Assembly: GCA_035610835.1 (NCBI GenBank)
Contig: CM069448.1
Location: 32,645,583-32,709,582, forward strand
Reading direction: 5' to 3'
Source of the DNA: Ophiura sarsii
Taxonomy: Eukaryota; Echinodermata; Ophiuroidea; Amphilepidida; Ophiuridae
DNA: 64,000 nt
The position numbers were made by a program, and so were the translations under genes. The notes under the pieces are model-generated. The model worked only from the letters and a program-made list of their open reading frames with translations, had not been told where the DNA came from and searched no databases. This document shows positions 10,727 through 21,985 of the stretch, one piece after another (position 1 is the stretch's first letter; each line of letters opens with the position of its first letter).

Positions 10727-12349
10727 AAACAGCAAGCATGGTAAGAGTTGGAAACTGATAAACCAAATATCAGGAAGATTGACAACAAGAAAGGGGCAAA
10801 TCAAAGGATCCACGCAAAAGGAGAGATTAAATAACTGGTACACTCACTTCAAAAATCTACTTGGGAGCCCACCACATAAAAGTAATGAGGATGAGGAAAT
10901 TGCTCCAATACTATCAAATCTCAACATTAAAGTAGGAACCTTTGACTTGGAGGAATATGAGAAGGCTAAGAAGGCACTTGTAGAGGGGAAAAGCTGTGGG
11001 GAAGATGGTATAACACCTGAAATGCTCAAAAGATGTGATCTGGACAACATCATTCTTGACTTCTGCAATGATGCCTTTTTGAACGGGAAAAAGCCAGAAC
11101 AGTGGTCCATTCTCAACATAGTACCAATACCGAAATCAGGTGATCTCAGCTTGGGGGGCAATTACCGTGGAATAAGCCTGAGTTCAATTGTTGCCAAGCT
11201 ATACAACAAGATGATACTCAACAAAATTAGACCGGAGCTCGACGTCCACCTAAGAGCTAATCAAAATGGCTTCAGAGTAGGACGTACCACTGTAGGTCAT
11301 ATATTTGCCCTCCGAAGAATTATTGAGGAAATAAGATCAAATAACATGCCAGCCATCATAACCTTTATCGACTTCAAGAAAGCGTTTTACACAATACATA
11401 GGGGACGAACGAATGCTGCAAATATTGAAAGCCTATGGTGTACCTGATCAGATTACAAATGCGATAGCAGAGATATACAAAGACACCAAGGCAAAGGTTA
11501 TATCACCAGATGGAGAAACAGAAGTGTTTGAGATACTGGCTGGAGTACTACAAGGAGACACCCTGGCTCCATATCTCTTTGTCATTGTTCTTGACTATGC
11601 CCTAAGAGAGGCCATAGATGGTAGAGAAGAAGAGCTAGGATTCCACCTCACAAAATGAAGCAGCAGAAGAATAGGACCAACCGTACTAACTGACTTAGAC
11701 TTCGCTGACGACATTGCACCGTTGTCTGAGGAAGTGTATCAAGCGCAATTACTACTCAACAGAGTGGAGACTTCAGTGGGCAAAGTTGGGCTCAAAATGA
11801 ACGCTGCAAAGACGAAGTACATGTCCTTCGACCAGACGCAAGTACCTGTGATCACCACAAGTGAAGGCATGCGCCTTGATAAAGTGGAGGACTTCAAATA
11901 CCTTGAAGCCTGGATGAACAGCACTGAAAAGGACATCAAAACACGCAAAGCAGCTGCATGGAGAGCATGTGGCAAACTTAGTCAGTTATGGAAGGCTAAA
12001 TCACTATCCAGAAAGCTCAAAGAAAGACTGTTCATAGCTACAGTAGAATCAGTCCTCCTTTATGGATGTGAGGCATGGACAGTCACCCCAAAGCTTGGTA
12101 AACAACTGGATGGATGCTACACTAGGATGCTAAGATCTGTGTTCAACATCAACTGGAGTCAGCATGTGACGAATAAAGACCTGTATGGGGACATGCCAAA
12201 AGTCTCGGACAAGATCAGAGAACGCAGAGCAAGATTTGCTGGACACTGCTTCAGTGGGTCCAAGGAGCTTGTACACGAACTCATACATTGGATTCCAAAG
12301 CATGGAGTTAGAAAGCGTGGCAGACCAGCCCTAACCTACATTGACATAA
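10727..12349 (+). pseudogene. RTE-like LINE reverse transcriptase, truncated and broken copy
   Basis: It is homologous to the intact LINE at 58320-61403 from about its residue 450 (NSKHGKSWKLINQISGRL) to ALTYIDI, so the endonuclease half and the last 33 codons are absent. RT motifs visible are GKSCGEDGITPEML, NYRGISLSSIVAKLYNKM, the first catalytic block with KKAFYTIH instead of KKAFDTIH, and LDFADDIA. Breaks include a frameshift near 11395, a stop at 11656-11658 (TK*SSRR), and loss of the 3' tail, after which the sequence becomes C/T-rich. The start of the open frame at 10584 lies in unrelated repeat sequence also seen at 29840-29910. It is not functional. Confidence 0.9.
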
Positions 12350-13167
12350 TTCCCCTTTTTCCTCTTTCTCCACCTTTTCTTCCCTTTCATGCCTTTCCTT
12401 CCCTTTTTCCTTTTTCTCTTCCTCTCTTCCCTTTCTTCTTCCCTTCCCTTCAATTTGTTAGCCCGGTAGTTTGAGCTGGACTTCTCGGTCAAAGCCGTCA
12501 GGGGGAACTCTGCCCCCCCCCCCCGAACCCCAGGAGATACGCTACTGCACGTAAATTATGCAGTATATTCTTTACAAACACATTTACATTTTTAACGAGT
12601 AAAAAAACGACACATGTCTCATGAAACCCATGTTTTATACAATTTTCGTGGTAATAACGTGTAAATAGCAGTAATACTAAGATGTATAAAGCAAGCGATA
12701 TTTTTGACTGCACATTTTTTAGATAAACACGTTATGAACCTAGTTAAATGGTTTCAGAGTTGCGATGTTCAGACACCCCATACATTTGTCTATAATAGCT
12801 GAGCATTTTGTACCTCCTTCCTGGCTTCTACAATCCTGGAATCATTCCATATCACTTCCTTGGGGCGCTTAGGGGCTCTTGATATATAACACTTCCTTTA
12901 ATGTTTTTAATTACTTCATATCATCATTTAGTACTTAATATAATAAGCTATCTTGATAATTAGCAAGCTTGTCATGTCATTGGGGAAGTTAGTCAATGTG
13001 ACGATGATGACCCAATGGTTAATATACACAAAAAGCAGTGAATAAAATACATAAATCATTGCAATTCTTCATTACATATATCTTTACAGACACCATTTAA
13101 AATATAATAAAACATTTATTTCATAATACCGAGGCTTTAAACCATTCTAAAGCAATTTCATGTCATA
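12350..13167. other. C/T-rich tract, MITE end, then AT-rich sequence
   Basis: 12350-12460 is pyrimidine-rich. 12510-12548 has poly-C followed by CCCAGGAGATACGCTACTG, the reverse of a CAGTAGCGTATCTCC end resembling the hAT-type MITE ends elsewhere. From 12549 to 13167 nothing is recognised. Confidence 0.45.
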
Positions 13168-14286
13168 CACTGAAAACTTAAAACTAGTCAGGCACAGGCT
13201 GGACTAACTTTAAACTAGTCGAGCAGGCTAGTCAAGCCTGCTCTGGACTAGCTTAAACTAGTCCAGCAGGCTAGTCAAGCCTGCTGGATAGGTTATGGCC
13301 GACTTGACTAGCTTAAGATTAGTCCGGCTCAGCCTGACTAGCTTGATTTGTTCTACTGGACTAGTTTGTGGCTGGACTAGCTTATGTTAGTCTAGCATGA
13401 GCATTGCTGGACTAGCTTTACGTTAGTCGCTCACTAGCTTGATGTGAGTCCGTCCTAAGCTTGACTAGTTTAGGCTAGTCGCATTGCTTGACTAGCTTAG
13501 CGTAAGTCAAGGCATTGAGATGCAATTTAATGCTCTTTATATCAGCATTAATGTTTATACAATACAGGTGGACTTATCACTAACCCCACTCAATTGTTTA
13601 AATGTTCTTCATGCTGACTGTATACTCTCTAAATGTTAAAAGAGCGAGAATTTTTTTTCTCACTCTATAGAGAGTGGTTTATCCAATTCTCATGTCACTG
13701 AAATTTAAACAAGAATAAATTAATTATTCACTCAGATTCATAGATTGATATTCTCTGTCCATCGCAAAATTGCATTTATCGGAAATAAACACCTCTGATA
13801 TCGTATTCTGCTAACATTACATACAACCATTACTACGAAGTAATGGTCAAAGAATAATGGCTAGTCGAGCGACTTACGTATAGCTAGTCCAGCATTGCTG
13901 GACTAGGCTAAAGCTAGTCAAGATGGACACTATCTGGACTAACTCCAGCGACTATCCTAAACTAGTCCAGCTTAAAACGGATTAACATCAAGCTAGTCGA
14001 GCGACTAAAGCTATTTCAGCAATGCTGGACTAGTCTAAAGCTAGCAAGATAGGCACAATCTGGACTAACTTAGTCGAGCGACTAGCCTAAACTAGTCCAG
14101 CTTAGGACGGACTAGTAGTCGCGCAACTAACGTAAACATGGTAAAGCTAGTCCAGTAATTCAAGCGACTAGCCTAAACTAGTCCAGTTTAGGACGGAGTC
14201 GCGCAACTAACGTAAAGCTAGTCAAGATGGACACCATCTGGACTAGCTTTAAGTTAGTCAGGCTGATCAGTCTGATATTTCAGTGC
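13168..14286. mobile_element. Foldback element with arrays of CTAGTC motifs
   Basis: The left block (13179-13520) and right block (13855-14265) are inverted relative to each other. Each holds many irregular copies of GCTGGACTAG, CTAGTCCAGC, CTAGTCAAG and CTAGTCGAGCGACTA. The outermost bases are CACTGAAA (13168) and TTTCAGTG (ending near 14285), consistent with terminal inverted repeats. The unique core (13525-13850) has a small stem around 13640-13680 and no coding frame. No clear target duplication was found. Confidence 0.65.
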
Positions 14287-14309
14287 ACCCCCTACTCGAA
14301 ACAGAACTA

Positions 14310-14769
14310 TAATGTATGATTTAAGAGTTTGACTATATATGTATGGAATTGAGCTTCTTGCGTAACGCATGGTACGTGTTTTAGGAACAGTTAATTTGTG
14401 AGCACTACGGAGAGTCATATGCACTTGTTCACTTCTAGATCTTGGTAACCAACCACGGAACTCACTTGATTTTAAATGGGATTGAGCAAAGTTTAAACAA
14501 ATTTGGTCTCTACGGTTCCTGAGTTCCGGAATAGCATATGTTATTAAAGCATCCTAATAGCCTGTGTAGTTAAAACCTAAGATGATTCTACACGCCCTCT
14601 TCTGAATACGCTCCAAATCATAGTGGAGATTTTCTGTCAGACCAGGATGCCATACTGGTAGAGCATACTCAAGAAGGGGGCGAACAAAACCAACATAGAT
14701 TGTCACAAGGTCTTTATTAGTGTCTCTCACTTTTTTAATGTTACAATAGGCAATTTTTTTATTGTTCAA
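14310..14769 (-). pseudogene. LINE post-RT fragment
   Basis: The minus strand encodes YVGFVRPLLEYALPVWHPGL, then ERIQKRACRIILGFNYTGY. After a one-base frameshift near 14555 it continues as ALITYAIPELRNRRDQICLN and FAQSHLKSS. This is the usual region downstream of the RT domain in several LINE clades. The catalytic core is absent and the fragment is not functional. Confidence 0.75.
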
Positions 14770-15619
14770 GAATCAAGCTTAACAAGGTGGCTTCAGGAAT
14801 GTTAAACTTTTTTTTTTAAATACAACATCCAATCTATTATTATTAACGCTCCGCGCGAATTATTTTTAATATTTTGTTAGTCAAATTGAACAAGATGGCT
14901 TCTTGCCAGGTTATAGGTCTGACCACTCACTCCCTACAGTTAGTTTCGCTAAGCAAACTCCGCATAAGGTAGAGGTTATTGGAATTCAACAATTCTTTAC
15001 TTAAAGACTCAAAGTACATCCCGGTAGTCTGGTAGTGAAAGATGCTATTGATGAAGTGGTCAAACAAACAGTACACTGTGAGTTCATACTTAAGAGAATT
15101 TTTTAACAAATATTCCGGTTGACGAGGTGCAATTCAACATCGACGATCAATTTCTACTTGATGTGATCTTGGTTGACATTAGAGGCGAGCCTATTCCGTG
15201 CAAATATGAAAAGGAAAAGAGAGAAGGGGATTAAATCACTTGAAGCTGAGATTTATCCGAATTTGAATATCTCCGATTTTTATATATATTTTTAGAATTT
15301 TCAGAAATATTTATTACTTATGTACCCTTCCCTTATCTAAACTGCATTTCTGAATTCCTCTAGTTACAAGCTTTCTAAAAATGTGTACTTTTGCTATCAT
15401 AGGTTGTAAACTTTTCTAGTTATAGTCATTTTTATAAATCCGGTAAATTAATGCTGATTATTCATGTTGACTGTGTAGCGAATAGGAAGAAAGCTGATGA
15501 TCATGGTCTTATCCATAATTAATTAGTTGTTACAAATAGTTGACAAGTCTGTTGAAACACATACTATAAAGACTACTAAATATCCTTTAAAATGGGACCA
15601 GAATTGTGTTTGTTCCTGA
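14770..15619. other. Repeat copy, then unassigned sequence
   Basis: 14770-14920 resembles the 225-bp tandem family (TTCAAGAATCAAGCTTAACAAGGTGGCTTCAGGAATGTT). From 14920 to 15619 no gene or element is recognised. Confidence 0.4.
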
Positions 15620-16298
15620 GATAGTGACGTCCACAACCGTCCATCACCGCTCTGCGAACGGGCGCGAAACGGATGCGCCGTCCTTATATGGTCCTTATAC
15701 CGGGCTCTCACCATGCTCACCGTTCGCCGCCGCTTTTACTCACCCGGCAGGAGTCTTGAGAATGCTCAAAACTCCTGCTGGGCGCGGATGGTCGACAAAG
15801 TCCCCTGAACGTGTTCAAAGGACGGGAAACGGTCCACCGTGTGTCCTCACCGTGTGCCTCCGTCCGCACCAATTATTCACACGGTAATAAGGGGCCACCC
15901 AGTTTTACGGATCATGTGACAATACAGAGAAGTCCGGAATGCGGGTGAAGCGGCGAGCTTGAGCGCTCGGCTTATAAAGGGCGGTTTGATGACTTTATCA
16001 AGGCGGTAGTGTTAAACTCTACAATAATATCATAATTATTACAAATTATCAATGAATGGCGAAAAGGTACCTCTCTTGTCACCAGTTGACATGTCATCCA
16101 TTTATTTTGGTGATTTTATCCTTGATTTATCATTGAAACTGCAATGCCACTGTTTCTGATGAGTTAAAATGTATATGTGAAGTCAAAAAAATTCGCACGG
16201 ACACAAAATTTCGCAGTCCAAAAAGCACTGTAGTCAATGTTTTATGAGTAGTTTTACTATCATTGATACGGTATTTGAAACTAAGAAAAACGCAATTT

Positions 16299-16817
16299 TT
16301 ACCTTAAAAAAAAAAAATCAAAGGGGGGGGGGGGGGGGGGGGGGGGCGATCGCAACCGTCGCCCCCACCCCCCACCCCCACCCCCCACCATCTGACGGGC
16401 CTGGGTTGGTTGGTAGGTCTGTATACATTTTGCTGTTTTTGGAAAAACTAAAACAATATTCTCCAAACAATTTGGAAATATTGGTTGGTATTCATTTGCA
16501 TGTGAACATTTTAAAGTCAATTTCTTAAAAGAGCATCAATCTGGGGTATTTTATTCGTGCTCTTATGTATCTAACCATAGGCCTACAATACGGAGAAAAC
16601 CCTGAAAAAACATGTATTTATTTTGAGGGCACGTTTCCGTTGCCCAAAATCGTTGCCCGCATCAGAACAAAAGTGAACTTCAATTTAGGGAGTGCTCATT
16701 ATTTACGCCAGGGGGGAATGGAGGAATTAAGGGGGGAACACGAAAAAAAAATCTGTAGAGACAGGGGGGAACACGATTTTTTTGGATTAACTAAGGGGGG
16801 AACACGAATTTTAATTT
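16299..16817. repeat. Poly-G tract and small private insertion in the right arm
   Basis: 16322-16346 is poly-G followed by C-rich sequence. The corresponding left-arm position (about 700-720) runs straight from the TTAAATGGT region into AATTGAAG, whereas the right arm has about 130 extra bases (16690-16817). These begin near GGGAGTGCTCATTATTTACG and end GGGGGGAACACGAATTTTAA. This is a short MITE-like insertion. Confidence 0.5.
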
Positions 16818-16820
16818 AAT

Positions 16821-16875
16821 TTTAAATGTGGAGCTATGATTCAAAGCTATAATTATGGCAAATAAGGCTGATATT
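16821..16875. repeat. 55-bp target-site duplication, left copy
   Basis: These 55 bases are identical to 20353-20407 and flank the L1-like LINE. The left arm of the large inverted repeat has a single equivalent copy at about 648-702, as expected of the unoccupied site. Confidence 0.85.
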
Positions 16876-19800
16876 TATTTTTTATTTTTTTATTTTTTTA
16901 TTTTTTATTTTTATTTTTATTTTTTTCCTTCTTTTCCACAGTGCATATAGCACTCGTGCTTTTATTTTAATTAACTCTTGTCATTTATACATAGTAACAT
17001 ATTAATTATAATCATATTATGTATTTCATATAATTAAAACAATATATTCTTACTATCTTAAAGATTTTTAGTTACATATTACTTATTGTTTTGAAAATCA
17101 TATACATGTATATAGTGGTAGCATCAATATCAAATATTCATTGCATACGTACAGTATTGGCTTCACAGATTTTCACAAATACGCTGTAGCAACACAGACT
17201 TTTGGTCTTTGATATGTTTTGCTATTTCAGTATAGAGTCTCACATCTTTTTTGAATATGATGTAGAGGTTCTTTCTGACTTTTAGAAATGTGCTCTTGTC
17301 GTTTCTGAATTTACACCACGTTTTGAAAATTGTGTATTTTCCCAAAGTAAGTAGAGTATTAACGACATGTATATTATCGTTATCTCGTACTCTCTTTATC
17401 TCGAAACCCAGAATGAGTGTTTCGAAGTTTACATTAAAGTTTCGATTGAACGTTTTATAGATTAATTCGGCTATATCGGTCCAAAAACACGTTAACAGGT
17501 GACATGAAGTAAATACATGTTCATAATCATCTTGTACATTGCATACGATACATAGATTTGAATTTGACATATTCCATTTATGTAGGTGGGTTCCACATGG
17601 TAAAATATTGTGTAGCAGTTTGAAATTAAATTCCACCAACTTAAAATGCTTTGTTAGGTTAATTGTTTGGTTTGCCCAGATATCATTCCATTCAATCTTA
17701 CGCTGGAAACGTCGATTCCAAAAAGTTTCGCAAGTTGCTTGAGTAGCCTTATTATCTATTATAATCGAATAAACCATTTTGCTTGTTATTTTATTCAGAT
17801 TATATTGAGTGTAATGTTCTCCATTCCATTGAAATGAATTTCCATCTTTTTTACAATTACCATTGTCGTCATGGTCTTGACTCTTTAAAATGGTTCGCCA
17901 TGGTTTTGGTAAGCTATCAAGTATAATCTTATAATCATGAAGATACGTCACAGAACCCAGTTTATTTTTTATTGATTGAACTGACATGAAACTGGTTTTT
18001 GTACATATATCTCCAATGTAAACTATATTACTGTCTACCCATTTTTTCATAAATAAGGCTTCGTTGTTGCATAGAATATCTATTCCCCCATATAACTTCA
18101 TTTTTAACATCAGCTATAGTATTTGGTGAGTTATACAACACGTTTGAATCATGCCAGCTCTTTGCAATTTGTCTATAGAAATCTGGTAAAATATGAGTCT
18201 TTAATGGTGGAAAGAGATGTTCGCTATCGAAATTCATTTTGAAGATTAACAGATCTTTTCCAAACTTTTCAAGATAAGATATGGGTATAAGCTTCCATTT
18301 GGCAAAGCTTGTGTCACATAGCCTTTTAACCCATGTTGTCCTCAAGGCAACTATTTTGGTTTTTACATCAATAAATTTAATTCCACCGTTCGAATAATCA
18401 TTTATCATACATAGACGTTTAATTTTATCTCTTTTTCCTTTCCATAAAAAATCATATATTAATGTTTCTATTTCTTTTACGATGCATCCCGGTATAACTA
18501 GCACATTCATTATATATATAAGTTGGGACAAGGCAATAGCTTTAACTATAACAGTACGACCATATATTGTTAAATCTCTTTTCCTCCATACTGATAGAAG
18601 TCTTTTAAGCTTATCAAGTTTACTTTCCCAGTTCAGTTTTTGAATTTCGACCAAATTAAGACCAAAATATATCCCAAGTGACTTCACTGGGCCGATTGAC
18701 CATTTTATATCGATACTGTTCGCTGGAATTTGTTTATTATTATTAAGCCATATGCCTTCAGATTTAAGCATATTTAAATTCAATCCAGAAACTTTACTAA
18801 AGCATTCAATAGTCTTAATAACTTCAAAAGTTGACTGTTGATCTCGCGTAAATACTGTCGTATCATCGGCTACCTGGCTTATCTTAATTTCGGTTTCTTG
18901 TGAGCGCCAATTGAACGGTATTTTGTTATCTGGTATGGTAAAGCCTTTAATATTACGATTATTTCTGATATTACATGCTAGTATTTCTACTGAGATGACA
19001 AAGAGTAAAGCTGATAGTGAGCATCCTTGCCGAATGCCTCTGGATAGACTGAAATATCTAGACTTCCACCCTTTATTTATTATACAACTAGAGGATTTAC
19101 TATAAATGGATTTAATATAGGTTATAAAATTGGATCCAAATTTAAATTTCTTTAAAGCTTCGAAAATGAAGTTCCATTCCAGACTGTCAAATGCCTTTTC
19201 GAAGTCTAAAAAGATAATAGAGCCTGAAGAGTTATTTTCCGTAGAATATTCAATAATATCGTTAATAAGTCTGATGTTCTCACCAATAAAACGACCTTTG
19301 ATGTAAGCGGTTTGATCATTATTGATTATTTTTGGCAGAATTTGTTGCAGTCTTTTCGAGAAGGCAGTTGTTAGGATCTTATAGTCGGTATTCAACAGGC
19401 TTATGGGTCTCCAATTTTTTAGTAATTTTCTATCTCCTTTTTTGTAAATGAGTCTTATAATCGCTCTTGACTGGGAAGTTGAAAGCTCACCCTTTGATAA
19501 AGCTTCTTCACATGATTGAAAAACAAACTTGGAGATCTTATTCCAAAAATGAATATAAAATGCAATGGGTAGTCCATCAGGACCAGGAGCCTTGTTACTT
19601 TTCATAGATTTAGCTGCTGAAAATAGTTCGTCCTTTGTAATCGATTTATCGCACATGGCTGCATCGTCTTCAGATAGTGTACAGTCAATCTTTGCATTGG
19701 CAAAATATTCTATTATGGCATTATTACAAACATTCATTGACGAGTAAAGCGATTCATAAAATTTTACACATTCATCTAATACCTCCCTATTAGTATATAA

Positions 19801-20352
19801 CTCTCTATCATCATTTGTGAGACAGTCTATAGAGTTGTTTTCCCCATGACTTTTTTCTAAACCTAAAAAGTATTTTGTCGATTTTTCACCTTTTTCAATC
19901 CAATTTGCTCTAGATCTTATTTGTGCACCCTTTGCAGCATATTCATAATATTTTTCTAGAGCCTTTGATACTTCGTCTCGCTTAAGTATAAGATCGGAAT
20001 CATCACTATTTTGGTCCAACTTCATGTCAATTTCTTGCAATTGATCTTGCAGCTTGCTTTCTTCAAGTTTTCGTTGCTTGGCACATGTAATTGAAAACCC
20101 AATTGAAAATTCTTTGAACTTAATTTTCATCAGGTCCCATAGAAGTCTTTTATCAATGTGGGAACCAGTGAATTCATTATCGAAGTTATCAATTATGTCA
20201 GTGATACCTTTTTGGTAATTTTCATTATATAAGTAGGATGTATTTAGTCTCCATGACCCTTTACCATTCGTTAGTATTCTCATTTGTAGAGACATCTTGA
20301 CAGCTCTGTGATCAGACTTTATAGATGGTAATATGTCACATGAATCTATATC
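16876..20352 (-). mobile_element. 5'-truncated L1-like LINE with A-rich tail
   Basis: The element is inserted on the minus strand. Its 3' end beside the left duplication is (A)5-7T-rich, seen on the + strand as TATTTTTTATTTTTTTATT. A 287-bp 3'UTR separates the tail from the stop at 17163. The 5' end falls inside the endonuclease domain, because only the last catalytic SDH motif remains. Perfect 55-bp duplications flank it. Target-primed insertion with 5' truncation explains the structure. Duplications of this length are unusual for L1-type elements. Confidence 0.88.
17163..20352 (-). pseudogene. L1-clade ORF2: endonuclease end, reverse transcriptase, C-terminus (frameshifted)
   Basis: The frame opens with DILPSIKSDHRAVKMSL (endonuclease SDH motif), then NWIEKGEKSTKYFLGLEK, NKAPGPDGLPIAFY, WRPISLLNTDYKILTT, IKGRFIGENIR, the catalytic LDFEKAFDSLEW, GIRQGCSLSALLFV and the second catalytic block QVADDTTVF. 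A one-base frameshift in or near a G run (about 18085-18100) separates this 782-codon frame from the C-terminal 315-codon frame (17163-18110). That part has a C-x2-C-x7-H-type cluster in NLCIVCNVQDDYEHVFTSCH. The apparent N-terminal residues MNHSSTFK come from the target-site duplication, not from the element. The gene would otherwise be intact, so insertion is fairly recent. The clade call (L1/Tx1 group) rests on motif style. Confidence 0.88.
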
Positions 20353-20407
20353 TTTAAATGTGGAGCTATGATTCAAAGCTATAATTATGGCAAATAAGGC
20401 TGATATT
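20353..20407. repeat. 55-bp target-site duplication, right copy
   Basis: Identical to 16821-16875. Together they bracket the L1-like LINE. Confidence 0.85.
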
Positions 20408-20505
20408 CATATTAAAGCGATATTATGCGGGAGGAGGTAGAACTTATTGAATGACACTCGTATTTCAAATTTGTGAGTTTATAAACCATTATCCGGTACC
20501 ATTAA

Positions 20506-20879
20506 AGGCTTATTATGTGATCTTTTCCAGAGAGCGCCCTCTATTCATGATTTTTTTAGAAAGTAGATTTTCTTGCAGATTTACATTTCTGATCATAAAA
20601 TCGTACATACATTCCAAGTTACAGAGCGATACGGTTCCTAATTACCTCCAAATCATGGTTTTAGAGTGAATTTAGAGTGAAAATATAAACTGTCGTATTA
20701 TCCCAACAGTTTATTTTCACTCTAAAACCATGATTTTGAAGTAATTAAGGATTATATCGCCCTGTAACTTGGAATGTATGTACGATTTATGATCAGAAAT
20801 GTAAATCTGCAAGAAAATCTGCTTTCAATTTTTTTTTCGATGTTGAGGGTGTTCCCTGGAAAGATCACATAATATACCT
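20506..20879. mobile_element. piggyBac-type MITE (TTAA duplication) with internal palindrome
   Basis: TTAA lies on both sides (20502-20505 and 20880-20883). The ends are AGGCTTATTATGTGATCTTT and the reverse complement of AGGTATATTATGTGATCTTT. The arms pair for about 170 bases each around a loop near 20680-20710. The left arm of the large inverted repeat has one TTAA (571-574) and no element, an empty site. TTAA duplication is diagnostic for piggyBac-like transposition. Confidence 0.82.
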
Positions 20880-21041
20880 TTAATATCATGATTAGGCCCT
20901 GTGCTCTAGGCCTACGAATAATTTCCGATTACTGTGTCGTGTCACATATCCTGCATGCAAATTCCCCTCTTGAACCCGGATCTTCCTTTACTCGGAAACC
21001 CTACACGTCTTGACTAAGTATTGCACCAGCAGTGCTTTGCA

Positions 21042-21167
21042 TTCAGTGACAGTTCCTCTACAGAGTTCGAAAGTTATTAGTGTATTATAAATAACATTCA
21101 TTATACGCTTGTGGGGAACACCGAGGACATCATATAAGTTCCACTAGTAGTAGGCCTACATCACCAG
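21042..21167 (+). other. Candidate 5'UTR exon of the Bf-like gene (end only)
   Basis: CATCACCAG|GTAAGTGTTT at 21167/21168 is a strong splice-donor match. The next acceptor-like site with a plausible exon is 24415-24416, upstream of the signal-peptide ATG. The exon start and promoter cannot be placed. The segment sits at the end of the right arm of the large inverted repeat, and its mirror image begins at base 1 of the window. Confidence 0.35.
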
Positions 21168-21734
21168 GTAAGTGTTTGATATTTGTTATTCAATTATAAA
21201 TTGAAGCTTTTTACCGTGCAGTATTTCCGACTCATGCAATATTTGTCTAGCTCATGCAATACATTCTTGTATCACACTCAAACCCATTCAGTATTATATA
21301 ATTACTTTATGATTACAAAATAATTCACTTTTGCTTATTGCAAATGCTTGTTGGGATTGGTGATGTTGGGGGTTGGTGTTGGAGTTTGCGGGGGAGTTTG
21401 CTCCACTAATATATTGTACACCAGCCCCCCCCCCCCCCCCCGAATGCAAATCCAATTGTCAACCAAATGAATATACTATTTTTTCTAAATAATTATCAAT
21501 ATGATTGCCACTGTTTGCTTTTACCCTAGTAGTAAAATAAATGCATAGGCCAAAGTATGAAACATAAAATTGTGAAACCATTTAATGCCCTTTCATACAT
21601 TGTTATGATTATATTATTAGTTCAAGTATATCATGTATATAGGTATGTATGATTCTGTTTTACTCACTAATCTATTTTGTAGAATTTTTCTTCTTGATTA
21701 TGAATTTGCTGGAAATGTGATACAGCGTGTTTCA

Positions 21735-21985
21735 GAATGATTTATACCGGGGAAGGTGCATTTATTTATCTATGAATACAATTGCATTGTTATTTGTCAA
21801 GTGTTTATGATTTGAACATTTAGGCCTACAATACATACATTTACCTTTCTCAGGTATTTTGAATTTGATTTATACCGGGGAAGGTGCATTTATTTACCTA
21901 TGAATACAATTGTTATTGGTCAAAGTGTTTATGATTCTAACATAGGCCTAAATACATTTAGCTTTCTCAGGAATTTTGAATTGTA
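21735..21985 (+). repeat. Tandem duplication, unit about 120-130 bp
   Basis: Two copies (21737-21866 and 21868-21984) share GATTTATACCGGGGAAGGTG, CTATGAATACAATTG and TTTCTCAGG(T/A)ATTTTGAATT. Confidence 0.8.

Larger units (their letters stand above)
1..21163. repeat. Very large inverted repeat, arms about 1-5485 and 15620-21163
   Basis: The first 120 bases are the near-exact reverse complement of 21042-21163. The match resumes inward at 420-700 with 20400-20990, at 1104-1570 with 16013-16165, and at 4665-5485 with 15620-16010. The arms are interrupted by insertions private to one side: 146-405 and about 1571-4664 on the left; 16690-16817, 16876-20352 and 20506-20879 on the right. The left arm touches the window edge and may continue. 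The unmatched centre (about 5.5-15.6 kb) holds other repeats. Arm identity was judged by eye only. It could be a giant foldback element or the duplicated 5' region of two divergent genes. Confidence 0.85.
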
